Shown: positions 44,143 to 53,748, counted from the stretch's first letter. The stretch is DNA of 64,000 bases from CAMLDH01 sp966250375 (GCA_966250375.1 CBINHE010000004.1:18294-82293); one strand, 5' to 3'. The notes: generated from the letters alone by a model not told the origin. Made by a program: numbers and translations.

Positions 44143-47001
44143 ATGGTAGCCAAAGCAACATCTACATCATCAATCTCACCCTGGCTCGGAATGCATATGA
44201 ACGCACTGGTGGATATCTTTGCTGTGAAGAGATCTATGAGCACCACCTCGGATCTGCTCGCGACGAATGAGCGCTTGAATCTAGCGCTTGAAAGCGCACG
44301 TCAAGTCGTCTTCGACTGGCTCATTCCCGAAGACCAGCTTTACTTCAGCAGCGAACTTGGCGACAGCCTCAAGGATTTGTCTATCGATACCAGCAAGACC
44401 TGGAGTTCGAGTGAATTGCATGAGCTCATACACGAGGACGATAAAGAAATTTTTCGCCACCATTTGCACCTTGCACTCAAGGGAAGCAACGATGCGGCAA
44501 GCACCATTTATCGAGTGGAACTCCGCCTGAAGGACGCTTCGCGTGGATGGCGCTGGGTCGATATCGGCGGCAAGATCGTGGAACGCGATAGCAAAGGCCA
44601 TGCACTGCGCATGGTGGGCACCTTCTCTGACATTGATGAGCGCAAGCAAGTGGAGACGAGAACCGCGCGACTACGCGATCTTTATGCCGCACTCAGTCAA
44701 ATCAATCAAGCGATCGTGCGTATCGATAATCGAGATGCACTATTTCACGAAATTTGCCGGATTGCAGTCGATCATGGCCACTTTTATAGGGCGTGGATCG
44801 GCATGATTGACGAACACAGCAAGCAAGTCATGCCAGTCGCTTCTTACGGGAGCGGTATTAATGTATTGCAAAAAGCCTTGGTATCAATAGATGCATCGAA
44901 ACCTGAGGGCTGCGGGCCAATCGGTAGCGCGATCAGAGAGAACCGGCCAGCCATTTGCAATGACTTCCTCAATGCACCGCAGCAGGAATTCGACTTCGAA
45001 GTCGCCGCAGCACCAGGTTTCCATGCGATCGCCAGTTTTCCTTTTCAGCAGTCTGGTCGCGCTATGGGCGTACTCGTCCTCCATGCCTCCGAAAAGAATT
45101 TTTTCGATGAATTTGTCATCAGCTTGCTGGAAGAGATGATGCGGGATATCTCATTTGCCATCGAGAACTATGCGCGTGAATCGCAGCGAGAAGCAATGGA
45201 AAATGCGCTGATTGAAAGCGAGAAATTCAAGAGCGCTATTCTTACCGCCGCGCTTGACTGCATCATTTCAATTAATCATGAAGGTGAAATCATCAGTTTT
45301 AACCAGGCTGCGGAACGCACATTCGGCCATCGCAGCAAGGACATACTGGGTAAAAAACTTGCGGATGTCATTGGGCCTCCCGAGTGGCGCGAAAAACATC
45401 AACAAGGCATGGCGCGCTTTCTTCAAAACGGTGAAGGCACCGTCCTGAACCGCCGTCTTGAACTCACTGCGATGCATGCGGACGGCTCGATTTTCCCAAT
45501 CGAATTGGCGATTGTTCCTATTCGCATACACGGCAAGCCGATATTTACCGCCTTCATGCGCGACATTTCTGAACGCAAGCAAAGCCATGAGATCCTCAAG
45601 GAAAGCGCGATGCGCTACCGCCAGCTTGTCGAATTGTCCCCAGAAGCGATCTTCGTGCATCGACAGGACAAGCTTGTTCTTCTCAACCAGGCTGCGGTGT
45701 ACATGCTGGGGGCACAAACTCCAAGTGAATTGATCGGCAAGGACATGCGGGACTTCATTCATCCGAATCACCGCGCAGCCTGTGGCGAACACATCCGGCA
45801 AGCACGACACGGGGCAAGCGCAACGCCATTTCAGGAACAAGTATGGGTACGGCTCGATGGCAGCAAAATCCATACAGAAGTCGCCGCGACCATGCTCGTC
45901 TATGATGGCAAGCCTGCAGTGCAAACGGTGGTGCGCGACATCACTGTACGAAAACGCGCGGAAGAGCTGCAACTGGGGCAAAACCGGATTCTGAACATGG
46001 TCGCGACCGGCGTCGAACTTGTAGAGATTTTGAATGCAATTGCGCTGTTTATCGAATCGCAATCCGAACAGGGGCTGTGCTCGCTCCTGTTGCTCGATCC
46101 CGACGGCGCCATCCTGTCGAACGGTGTATCTCCGAGTCTGCCTGATACCTTTCGCCGTGAAATCGACGGCTTGCTGGTCGCGCCAGCGAGTGGCTCATGT
46201 GGCACTGCCATATTCCGAGCCGAGTCGGTGATCGTCACCGATATCGCGAATGATCCTGTGTGGGCTACCTGCCGTCACCTTGCGCTTCGCCACGGACTTA
46301 AAGCCTGTTCGTCATGGCCGATTTTCGGCAAAAACCGAAAGATATTGGGCACGGTGGCGCTTTATTTCCGGGAAGCCATGGCACCCACGGCCATGGATTT
46401 GCAGCTGTTCAGCATATGCGCAAATCTCGCCGGTATCGCGATTGAAAGCCGCGCGTCGGAAGAACGAATCCGTTATCTCGCGCACTATGATGGACTGACC
46501 TCATTACCCAATCGTTTTCTGTTCAAGGAATTTCTCGATCTTGCTCTGCGCAATGCGCAACGCCACGGAAAACAGTTTGCCGTTTTTTTTCTTGACCTCG
46601 ATAAATTCAAAGATATCAACGATACCCTCGGACACGAAGTGGGCGATCAGGTATTACGAGAAACGGCTATCCGATTGCGCGGCTGTCTGCGGCAAACGGA
46701 CAAGATCGCGCGCATGGGGGGTGATGAATTCTACATATTGATCGAGGATTTGGAAGACGGACGGTATGCGGCAGAAGTGGCGCAAAAACTTATCGAGGAA
46801 GCAGCGCGTCCATTGCTTATCGGTCACCATACATGCCAATTGAGCGTCAGCATCGGCATCGGCATTTATCCTGAAGATGGCTGTAATGGCCAGGCTTTGC
46901 TAAAAAACGCAGACAATGCGATGTACCGTGCGAAGAACCTTGGCAAGAACGGCTACCAGTTTTGTTCAGTACACGAAGAAAGTACAGCCACCCAAGCGTG
47001 A
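44143..47001 (+). CDS. multisensor diguanylate cyclase (PAS-GAF-PAS-PAS-GAF-GGDEF)
   Basis: 952 residues, no membrane helix, so cytoplasmic. Domains by rough position: PAS/PAC 45-165, GAF 185-340, PAS 365-480, PAS 490-605, GAF 625-775, GGDEF 790-950. The active site MGGDEFY begins at residue 859, and the inhibitory site RQTD lies five residues before it, so the enzyme should make c-di-GMP with product feedback. Metal ligands in FFLDLDKFKDIND are intact. The start is uncertain: ATGs at 44191 and 44236 are alternatives, the last behind AAGAGA. Ligands of the sensors are unknown. Confidence 0.9.
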   Translation: MVAKATSTSSISPWLGMHMNALVDIFAVKRSMSTTSDLLATNERLNLALESARQVVFDWLIPEDQLYFSSELGDSLKDLSIDTSKTWSSSELHELIHEDDKEIFRHHLHLALKGSNDAASTIYRVELRLKDASRGWRWVDIGGKIVERDSKGHALRMVGTFSDIDERKQVETRTARLRDLYAALSQINQAIVRIDNRDALFHEICRIAVDHGHFYRAWIGMIDEHSKQVMPVASYGSGINVLQKALVSIDASKPEGCGPIGSAIRENRPAICNDFLNAPQQEFDFEVAAAPGFHAIASFPFQQSGRAMGVLVLHASEKNFFDEFVISLLEEMMRDISFAIENYARESQREAMENALIESEKFKSAILTAALDCIISINHEGEIISFNQAAERTFGHRSKDILGKKLADVIGPPEWREKHQQGMARFLQNGEGTVLNRRLELTAMHADGSIFPIELAIVPIRIHGKPIFTAFMRDISERKQSHEILKESAMRYRQLVELSPEAIFVHRQDKLVLLNQAAVYMLGAQTPSELIGKDMRDFIHPNHRAACGEHIRQARHGASATPFQEQVWVRLDGSKIHTEVAATMLVYDGKPAVQTVVRDITVRKRAEELQLGQNRILNMVATGVELVEILNAIALFIESQSEQGLCSLLLLDPDGAILSNGVSPSLPDTFRREIDGLLVAPASGSCGTAIFRAESVIVTDIANDPVWATCRHLALRHGLKACSSWPIFGKNRKILGTVALYFREAMAPTAMDLQLFSICANLAGIAIESRASEERIRYLAHYDGLTSLPNRFLFKEFLDLALRNAQRHGKQFAVFFLDLDKFKDINDTLGHEVGDQVLRETAIRLRGCLRQTDKIARMGGDEFYILIEDLEDGRYAAEVAQKLIEEAARPLLIGHHTCQLSVSIGIGIYPEDGCNGQALLKNADNAMYRAKNLGKNGYQFCSVHEESTATQA

Positions 47002-47039
47002 CAATCAAAACGTTTCTACATTTCCACATACAAAAAAAT

Positions 47040-47071
47040 CGCCCGAACTTTCACTCGGGCGGTTTCTCTTT
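47040..47071. terminator. Rho-independent terminator between diguanylate cyclase and pnp
   Basis: Stem CGCCCGA / TCGGGCG with loop ACTTTCAC. A T-rich tail follows on the plus strand and an A-run precedes it, so it can act for both convergent genes. Confidence 0.75.
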
Positions 47072-47096
47072 TAACGAACACTACAACTGGAACAGC

Positions 47097-49229
47097 TTAT
47101 TGCTGCTGTTGTACCTGCTCGCCGGCATCTTCCGCTACCGCCATTTTCATCGACAGTTTCAGACGCCCACGATCGTCAGTTTCCAGTACTTTAACGCGCA
47201 CTTGCTGACCTTCTTTCAGGTAATCGGCAACCGCATTCACGCGCTCATTGGCGATCTGACTGATGTGCAGCAAGCCGTCTTTGCCCGGCATCACTTGCAC
47301 GATCGCACCGAAATCCAGCAACTTGAGCACGGTACCGTCGTAGGTCTTGCCGACTTCAACCGAAGCAGTCAATTCTTCGATACGGCGCTTGGCCTCTTGG
47401 CCAGCCGCAGCGTCGACAGATGCGATGGTGACAATGCCTTCATCGCTGATATCGATCTGCGTACCGGTCTCTTCGGTCAACGCGCGGATCACGGCACCAC
47501 CTTTGCCGATCACGTCACGAATTTTTTCCGGATTGATCTTGATTGTGATCAGGCGCGGCGCGAAGTCGGATAGTTCTGTCTTCGTGTGCGGCATCGCCTC
47601 CTGCATCTTGCCGAGGATGTGCATGCGACCTTCTTTGGCTTGCGCCAATGCGACCTGCATGATTTCCTTGGTAATGCCCTGGATCTTGATGTCCATCTGC
47701 AACGCAGTAATGCCATTGGCAGTACCCGCCACTTTGAAATCCATGTCGCCGAGGTGATCTTCATCACCCAAAATATCGGTCAAAACGGCAAATTTTCCGC
47801 CGTCCTTGATCAAGCCCATCGCGATACCGGCGACGTGCGCTTTCATCGGCACGCCTGCATCCATCAGCGCCAAGCAGCCGCCGCAGACGGATGCCATCGA
47901 AGAAGAACCATTAGACTCAGTGATCTCGGACACCAGACGCACCGAGTAGCTGAAATCTTCCAGCGTCGGCAACGCTGCCTGCAATGCGCGTTTGGCCAAG
48001 CGGCCGTGACCGATTTCACGACGCTTCGGTGTACCGACACGGCCGGTTTCGCCAGTGGCGAACGGAGGCATGTTGTAATGAAGCATGAAACGGTCGGAAT
48101 ACTCGCCCATCAATGCGTCGATTTTTTGCTCATCGCGCGCGGTACCGAGGGTCGCCACTACCAGCGCCTGAGTTTCACCGCGGGTGAACAATGCGGAACC
48201 GTGAGTACGCGGCAGCACGCTGCTGCGGATCGTGATCGGACGCACAGTGCGAGTGTCGCGACCATCGATGCGCGGTTCACCTTCCAGAATCTGTGAACGG
48301 ACGATCTTGGCTTCCAGATCGAACAGAATGCTACCGACTTCGGCCGTGTCCGGCACTGTACCGCCGACCGACGCGGCCTCTGCAGCCAGTGCGGCGTTGA
48401 CGTCCACCGTCACGTCTTTCAGCTTGGCAGTACGCGCCTGCTTGTCCTTGGTTTGGTACGCCTCACGCAATTTGGCTTCACCGAAGTGCGCAACGCGCGC
48501 AATCAGCGCATCGTTCTTCGGCGCCGGGCTCCATTGTACTTCCGGCTTGCCGCCGTCACGCACCAAGTCGTGGATCGCATTGATCACAGCTTTCATCTGA
48601 TCGTGGCCATAGACTACGGCGCCGAGCATGATTTCTTCGGACAATTGCTTGGCTTCCGATTCCACCATCAACACCGCTTGCTCGGTACCGGCAACAACCA
48701 AATCCATTTCCGATGTCGCAAGTTGCGATGCTGTCGGGTTCAATACGTATTGTCCATTGATGTAGCCAACGCGCGCAGCACCGATAGGGCCACTGAATGG
48801 AATGCCTGCCACGCACAGGGCGGCAGAGGCGCCGATCATTGACGCGATGTCAGGATCGATTTCAGGATTAACAGACAAAACATGAATGATGATCTGCACT
48901 TCGTTCAGATAACCTTCCGGGAACAGCGGACGGATCGGACGATCAATCAGACGGGAAGTGAGCGTTTCCTTTTCGGATGGACGGCCTTCGCGCTTGAAAA
49001 AACCGCCAGGAATACGACCTGCAGCGTAGGTTTTTTCAACATAATCGACGGTCAGCGGGAAAAAGTCCTGGCCCGGCTTGGCATCCTTGCGTGCCACAAC
49101 GGTGGCCAGCACAACGGTATCTTCGATCGATACCAGCACAGCGCCAGAGGCTTGGCGAGCGATTTCGCCGGTTTCCAGCGTGACCTGATGCTGGCCGTAC
49201 TGGAAGGTTTTGGTAACTTTATTAAACAC
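47097..49229 (-). CDS. pnp: polyribonucleotide nucleotidyltransferase (PNPase)
   Basis: 710 residues. Two RNase PH domains (about 1-220 and 310-545) joined by an alpha linker, then KH (ITIKINPEKIRDVIGKGGAVI) and S1 (GKTYDGTVLKLLDFGAIVQVMPGKDGLLHIS). Degrades RNA 3' to 5' by phosphorolysis. Active-site residues in KVAGTANGITALQMDIK are present. It follows rpsO by 215 bases as in E. coli. Confidence 0.98.
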   Translation of the reverse strand: MFNKVTKTFQYGQHQVTLETGEIARQASGAVLVSIEDTVVLATVVARKDAKPGQDFFPLTVDYVEKTYAAGRIPGGFFKREGRPSEKETLTSRLIDRPIRPLFPEGYLNEVQIIIHVLSVNPEIDPDIASMIGASAALCVAGIPFSGPIGAARVGYINGQYVLNPTASQLATSEMDLVVAGTEQAVLMVESEAKQLSEEIMLGAVVYGHDQMKAVINAIHDLVRDGGKPEVQWSPAPKNDALIARVAHFGEAKLREAYQTKDKQARTAKLKDVTVDVNAALAAEAASVGGTVPDTAEVGSILFDLEAKIVRSQILEGEPRIDGRDTRTVRPITIRSSVLPRTHGSALFTRGETQALVVATLGTARDEQKIDALMGEYSDRFMLHYNMPPFATGETGRVGTPKRREIGHGRLAKRALQAALPTLEDFSYSVRLVSEITESNGSSSMASVCGGCLALMDAGVPMKAHVAGIAMGLIKDGGKFAVLTDILGDEDHLGDMDFKVAGTANGITALQMDIKIQGITKEIMQVALAQAKEGRMHILGKMQEAMPHTKTELSDFAPRLITIKINPEKIRDVIGKGGAVIRALTEETGTQIDISDEGIVTIASVDAAAGQEAKRRIEELTASVEVGKTYDGTVLKLLDFGAIVQVMPGKDGLLHISQIANERVNAVADYLKEGQQVRVKVLETDDRGRLKLSMKMAVAEDAGEQVQQQQ

Positions 49230-49363
49230 GGTGTTTCCTTTCTATTTTTGCCGACAGATTTTCAGGCGCTGTCGTTCACCTCACCACAGATGACCGGTCA
49301 CAAGTAACTTGCCATCTCATTGTTGAATTACACTCAAGTGCGTATTGCAATCACAAACCAAAC

Positions 49364-49412
49364 CGCAAAAAGACAAAATGCCCGCATCAGTAAACTGACG
49401 CAGGCATTTCAA
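49364..49412 (-). terminator. hairpin after rpsO
   Basis: On the minus strand GAAATGCCTGCGTCAG and CTGATGCGGGCATTTT form a long stem with loop TTTA, followed by TTTTGTCTTTTT. It lies 30 bases after the rpsO stop and before pnp, the position of the rpsO attenuator in other proteobacteria; read-through would supply pnp. Confidence 0.75.
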
Positions 49413-49444
49413 TAATCAAATCCAGACAGAATGTCGCAATCAGA

Positions 49445-49714
49445 TTACTTGCGCAAGCCGAGTTTTTCAATCAGGGCACGGTAACGGTTAGCATCTTTGC
49501 GCTTGAGATACGAGAGCAGGCTCTTACGACGATTAACCATCATGATCAAGCCGCGACGGGAGTGGTGATCCTTGGCGTGGACTTTGAAATGGCCGTTGAG
49601 TTCGTTGATACGGGCGGTCAGCAGCGCAACTTGCACTTCTGGGGAGCCGGTATCGTTTTGACCGCGGGCGTTGTCCGCGATAATGGCGGCCTTGTTGATA
49701 TTTTCTTCTGACAT
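49445..49714 (-). CDS. rpsO: 30S ribosomal protein S15
   Basis: 89 residues, MSEENINKAAIIADNARGQNDTGS start, with KDHHSRRGLIMMVNRRKSLLSYLKRKD, the 16S rRNA-binding region. Full family length. AAAGG precedes the ATG. Confidence 0.98.
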   Translation of the reverse strand: MSEENINKAAIIADNARGQNDTGSPEVQVALLTARINELNGHFKVHAKDHHSRRGLIMMVNRRKSLLSYLKRKDANRYRALIEKLGLRK

Positions 49715-49864
49715 GATAACCTTTCACATGCGATGCATAGAGTCACAACCCCATACATCGTGAACAAACAAAATAAACATTTGGTCAAATCGACCAGAGG
49801 CGCAGTATATAGGAAATAGCGTGACGACTCAAATACTTAGCGCGTTTAATTTAGGGCGATGACC

Positions 49865-50383
49865 ATGAAATATCTGCGCAATCCCTTGCAAAGTATCCTT
49901 TTGACAATTCTCACCGGATGCGCCGCATTTGGAACCGCTCCAATTGAAGTCGGCGAGCCAGAACAGACTGTCATAGCCAAATTGGGGAATCCAACCCACC
50001 GCTATCAAGATGGGCAAGACCATTTGCTGGAATATGCGCACGGGCCGTGGGGCCAACAAACCTACATGGCACGCATTAGCGCCGACGGCAAATTAATTTC
50101 ATATGAGCAGGTTCTGACGGCGCAAAAATTTGCATCTATTAAAATCGGCGAATCCACCAAAGATGATGTCTTACGTATGATCGGCGCACCCAGTGAAACG
50201 ACTTATTTGACGCTATCGCAATTGGAAGTATGGTCCTACCCCTATAAAGAAAGCGGCACTTGGGACTCAATGATGCATGTGCATTTCGATAATGCCGGCA
50301 TCGTACGCAAAATGCTGAACGGACCGGATCCGCGTCGCGACCCGGATGAGCGTTTCCCGTTTAGCATGATGCGAATGAAATAG
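49865..50383 (+). CDS. lipoprotein with two BamE/SmpA-like repeats
   Basis: 172 residues from the ATG at 49865; an ATG six bases earlier is also possible. Signal peptide ends in LTGC, a lipobox. Two copies of the BamE-like pattern are visible: IEVGEPEQTVIAKLGNPTHRY near residue 29 and IKIGESTKDDVLRMIGAPSET near residue 95. The family is periplasmic; BamE belongs to the outer-membrane assembly machine, but this is not BamE itself by length or context. Confidence 0.8.
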   Translation: MKYLRNPLQSILLTILTGCAAFGTAPIEVGEPEQTVIAKLGNPTHRYQDGQDHLLEYAHGPWGQQTYMARISADGKLISYEQVLTAQKFASIKIGESTKDDVLRMIGAPSETTYLTLSQLEVWSYPYKESGTWDSMMHVHFDNAGIVRKMLNGPDPRRDPDERFPFSMMRMK

Positions 50384-50400
50384 TCCTTTCATCTCGCCGC

Positions 50401-51939
50401 TTAGAGTTGCGGGTTAAGTTTTTCTGATTTTGAATGCAGCTTATTCAGTGCTGACAAATACGCCTTGGCAGACGCAACCACGATGTCCGGATCGGCGCCA
50501 ATGCCATTGACGATACGACCGGCCTTTGAAAGGCGCATTGTCACTTCGCCTTGGGATTGTGTTCCTGTTGTAATTGCATTCACTGAAAATAGCAGCAGTT
50601 CGGCGCCACTTTCGGCTTTGGACTCGATCGCATTCACCGTTGCATCCACCGGACCATTGCCTTGCCCTTCGCAAGTCGATTCTTTGCCATCAATCGAAAA
50701 TATGACTTTGGCAGCAGGCTTTTCGCCTGTTTCGGAATGCTGTGACAGCGACACGAAACGGTAGCACTCATTGTCGTGCGCGTGCTCCTCATCAGAAACG
50801 AGCGCCATGATGTCTTCATCGAAAATATCGGACTTGCGATCAGCGAGTTCCTTGAACCGCGTAAATGCCGCATTAACTTCAGTCTCGGACTCCAGCGCGA
50901 TGCCAAGTTCTTCCAGGCGCTGCTTGAATGCATTACGTCCGGACAATTTACCCAGCACAATTTTGTTGGCGGTCCAGCCCACGTCTTCGGCGCGCATGAT
51001 TTCATACGTATCCCTCGCTTTTAACACACCATCCTGATGGATGCCGGATGCATGAGCAAAAGCGTTGGCACCAACCACCGCCTTGTTCGGTTGCACCGCA
51101 AAGCCGGTAATCTGTGACACCAGCTTGGAAGCCGCTACGATCTGCGTTGTATCGATACCGATGTCGAAATTGAAGTAATCCTTGCGCGTGTACATCGCCA
51201 TGACCACTTCTTCCAGCGCTGTGTTACCTGCGCGCTCCCCTAGGCCGTTGATCGTGCATTCGATTTGGCGAGCGCCGCCAATCATCACGCCAGCCAGCGA
51301 ATTCGCAACAGCCATGCCAAGATCGTTATGACAATGCACAGACCAAACAGCCTTATCCGAATTCGGAACGCGCCCGCGCAACGTCTTCAGCATATTTCCG
51401 TACAGTTCCGGCACACCGTAACCGACGGTATCGGCAAAATTGATTGTAGTGGCACCTTCCGCAATGACCGCTTCAATCACGCGGCACAAGAAATCCATGT
51501 CGGAGCGACTGCCATCCTCGGGACTAAATTCAATATCATCAGTGAATTTGCGCGCGAAACGCACTGCGAGTTTGGCCTGTTCAAACACTTGATCCGGCGT
51601 CATGCGCAACTTTTTTTCCATATGCAATGGCGAAGTCGCAATGAATGTATGAATGCGTTTGCGCGATGCCGACGAAAGCGCTTCCGCCGCCCGCGAAATA
51701 TCGCGATCATTGGCGCGCGACAGCGAACACACTGTGGAATCCTTGATCACGCTGGCAATAGCCTTGATCGACTCAAAATCTCCTTGCGACGCAGCCGCAA
51801 AACCCGCTTCGATTACGTCCACTTTCAGGCGCTCCAGTTGTTTTGCGATGCGGATTTTTTCATCCTTGGTCATCGAAGCACCTGGCGATTGTTCGCCATC
51901 CCGTAACGTCGTATCGAAAATAATCAGTTTATCGGCCAT
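50401..51939 (-). CDS. leuA: 2-isopropylmalate synthase
   Basis: 512 residues from the ATG at 51939, preceded by TAAGGAGTACAGC, a strong ribosome-binding site; the open frame upstream to 52014 is leader. The catalytic HMGL-like barrel starts IIFDTTLRDGEQSPG and contains VHCHNDLGMAVANS. The C-terminal regulatory domain (about 390-510) senses leucine in this family. First committed step of leucine synthesis. A leucine-rich leader ORF lies 118 bases upstream. Confidence 0.97.
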   Translation of the reverse strand: MADKLIIFDTTLRDGEQSPGASMTKDEKIRIAKQLERLKVDVIEAGFAAASQGDFESIKAIASVIKDSTVCSLSRANDRDISRAAEALSSASRKRIHTFIATSPLHMEKKLRMTPDQVFEQAKLAVRFARKFTDDIEFSPEDGSRSDMDFLCRVIEAVIAEGATTINFADTVGYGVPELYGNMLKTLRGRVPNSDKAVWSVHCHNDLGMAVANSLAGVMIGGARQIECTINGLGERAGNTALEEVVMAMYTRKDYFNFDIGIDTTQIVAASKLVSQITGFAVQPNKAVVGANAFAHASGIHQDGVLKARDTYEIMRAEDVGWTANKIVLGKLSGRNAFKQRLEELGIALESETEVNAAFTRFKELADRKSDIFDEDIMALVSDEEHAHDNECYRFVSLSQHSETGEKPAAKVIFSIDGKESTCEGQGNGPVDATVNAIESKAESGAELLLFSVNAITTGTQSQGEVTMRLSKAGRIVNGIGADPDIVVASAKAYLSALNKLHSKSEKLNPQL

Positions 51940-52056
51940 GCTGTACTCCTTAGGAAAATCTACAAGTTCGTTTGATTTAAATGGTTTTTCGCGTGCCTTT
52001 GCCAATTTCAGCAAGAGCCTGAGACTACCAAAATTTGGGGGATGAGAGTTTGCGCG

Positions 52057-52143
52057 TTAGCGCAGCAGAAACAGCGATAGTGGCAAGCCTTGCAACAAGC
52101 TGCCGAGTGTTGCGAATGCGGAGATGTTGGATGTACGGAACAT
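52057..52143 (-). CDS. leuA leader peptide, leucine-rich, 28 codons
   Basis: An ATG-to-TAA frame of 28 codons starting MFRTSNISAFATL. Residues 13-27 hold eight leucines encoded by CTC, TTG, TTG, TTG, CTA, CTG, CTG and CTG. It lies directly upstream of leuA on the same strand. A predicted promoter (52150-52178) would place the transcript start within one or two bases of its ATG, so it may be translated from a leaderless mRNA. Leu codon clustering is the hallmark of attenuation leaders. I do not see a textbook U-run terminator before leuA, so the mechanism is open. Confidence 0.65.
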   Translation of the reverse strand: MFRTSNISAFATLGSLLQGLPLSLFLLR

Positions 52144-52149
52144 TAAAAA

Positions 52150-52178
52150 ACTATAAGCGGAATTCCGGAAAAGTGCAA
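52150..52178 (-). promoter_or_regulatory. predicted leuA promoter
   Basis: On the minus strand TTGCAC (52178-52173) and TATAGT (52155-52150) are separated by exactly 17 bases, a good sigma-70 pair. Six bases separate the -10 from the ATG of the leader peptide. Confidence 0.6.
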
Positions 52179-52205
52179 TTATTTGGTTAACAGTCCGGAT
52201 TTCCG
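52158..52205. promoter_or_regulatory. two copies of the palindrome CGGAAWTCCG at the leuA promoter
   Basis: CGGAATTCCG at 52158-52167 lies inside the promoter spacer. CGGATTTCCG at 52196-52205 lies 38 bases upstream, centre to centre, just ahead of the -35. On opposite strands both extend to AGCGGAAWTCCGGA. Symmetry, duplication and position suggest an operator for a repressor. Which protein binds is unknown. Confidence 0.5.
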
Positions 52206-52269
52206 CTAATGTTTTGTGAAGTTACCTTGTAAAAGTGCCAATCTAGTACGATGTAACCAAGGGTCTTGA

Positions 52270-52779
52270 TTAGAGTTGTGGCGGAATACGCAACATTTGG
52301 CCTGGATATATTTTATCCGGGTGTTTCAGCATCGGCTTATTCGCATCGAAAATTGTCATGTACTTGTTGGCATCACCATAGAAATCCTTGGCAATCCTGG
52401 ATAAAGTGTCGCCGCTCTTCACCGTGTAAAACTGCGACTCCTGTGCATCTGCCACAATCACACTTATTTGATCATTCACATGCGCGACCCCTTGCACGTT
52501 GCCGCAGCACAGAATGATTTTTTCACGGGTTTGCTGATCGGGGACGGAACCACTGATGGTGACCGTTGCACTGGCAGCGTCATAGGCAACAGTCAGACTT
52601 TCTGTGGGCAAGTTCTGCACGGCGATGTAATCCAGAATAGCCCGTTCCAACGCCTGTTCCTTGGGCCGGATATTCTCTTCGGTGGATTGGTCAAGAGCCT
52701 GCTTTTCCTCGTTTTCTTTTGCTGGGCCTACGTGCAGCAATTTTTCACCGGCATTTTTCAAAAATGAAATCAAACCCAT
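52270..52779 (-). CDS. BON-LysM protein, Kbp/YgaU family
   Basis: 169 residues. A BON domain spans about 40-110 (ERAILDYIAVQNLPTESLTVAYDAASATVTISGSV) and a LysM domain about 115-168 (YTVKSGDTLSRIAKDFYGDANKYMTIFDANKPMLKHPDKIYPGQMLRIP). This is the length and order of E. coli Kbp/YgaU, a cytoplasmic potassium-binding protein. No signal peptide, which supports that assignment rather than a cell-wall role. Confidence 0.88.
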   Translation of the reverse strand: MGLISFLKNAGEKLLHVGPAKENEEKQALDQSTEENIRPKEQALERAILDYIAVQNLPTESLTVAYDAASATVTISGSVPDQQTREKIILCCGNVQGVAHVNDQISVIVADAQESQFYTVKSGDTLSRIAKDFYGDANKYMTIFDANKPMLKHPDKIYPGQMLRIPPQL

Positions 52780-52872
52780 CGCGCACTCCTGCTAGGACAT
52801 TAAAAATCAATAATGCCACTAGGCTCGCCATCGCACCGCGCGTACGATATGACACAAAACAAACAAATCGCG

Positions 52873-53748
52873 CTATTCTTTTTCGTCAACGGGTTCTGTC
52901 TCGGTTTCAATAATGCTCACCGGTTTTCCTTTGAACAGGCGCCAGAAATAAACAGCGTATCCCGACAAGCCATAGCCTACGAACAGGCCGAACAATACTT
53001 TTGGCGGATCGCTCGATACAGCAACAAATGCGAGAACAATAAGGAAAATCGCAATAAACGGGACTGACTTGCGGAAATTAATATCCTTGAAGCTGTAGAA
53101 CGGCACATTCGTGACCATCGTAAGACCAGCGTAAATAGTAACTATCCAAGCAAGCCAACTCAGGTCAGTGCCGGCAAAGCGCAAATCGTCCATCAACCAG
53201 ACAAGCCCCGCAACCAAGGCTGCAGCCGCGGGACTGGGCAAGCCCTGAAAATAACGCTTGTCAATGACTGCAATATTGGTATTAAAACGTGCCAGACGCA
53301 GCGCTGCGCCAGCGCAATACACGAACGCCGCCAACCAACCGAGTTTTCCCAAACCTCGCAACGACCATTCGTAGACCACCAGTGCAGGCGCCGCACCGAA
53401 TGACACCATATCCGACAGACTGTCATACTGCGCGCCAAACTCGCTCTGCGTATTGGTCAATCTCGCGACACGACCGTCGATTCCATCGAGTACCATCGCC
53501 GCAAAAATCGCAATCGATGCGTGATCGAACTTGAGGTTCATCGCCATCACAATCGCGTAGAATCCGCAGAATAGTGCCGCCGTCGTAAACGCATTCGGCA
53601 ACAAGTAAATGCCGCGCCGGCGCAAAGTCGAGCGCACCAGTGGGCGCTCTTCCAGATGCGAATGGCGCAACGTCTGCTTGTCCGCACGCGACATTTTGGA
53701 AAATAGCGCTACCTTTCTTTTGGCTTTGCGACGATTAAAACTTGCCAT
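52873..53748 (-). CDS. pssA: CDP-diacylglycerol-serine O-phosphatidyltransferase
   Basis: 291 residues, integral membrane. The CDP-alcohol phosphatidyltransferase motif D-G-x2-A-R-x8-G-x3-D-x3-D is complete in DGRVARLTNTQSEFGAQYDS plus LSD. The basic N-terminus (RRKAKRKVALFSKM) may be partly non-native. It makes phosphatidylserine, which the neighbouring Psd decarboxylates. Confidence 0.95.
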   Translation of the reverse strand: MASFNRRKAKRKVALFSKMSRADKQTLRHSHLEERPLVRSTLRRRGIYLLPNAFTTAALFCGFYAIVMAMNLKFDHASIAIFAAMVLDGIDGRVARLTNTQSEFGAQYDSLSDMVSFGAAPALVVYEWSLRGLGKLGWLAAFVYCAGAALRLARFNTNIAVIDKRYFQGLPSPAAAALVAGLVWLMDDLRFAGTDLSWLAWIVTIYAGLTMVTNVPFYSFKDINFRKSVPFIAIFLIVLAFVAVSSDPPKVLFGLFVGYGLSGYAVYFWRLFKGKPVSIIETETEPVDEKE

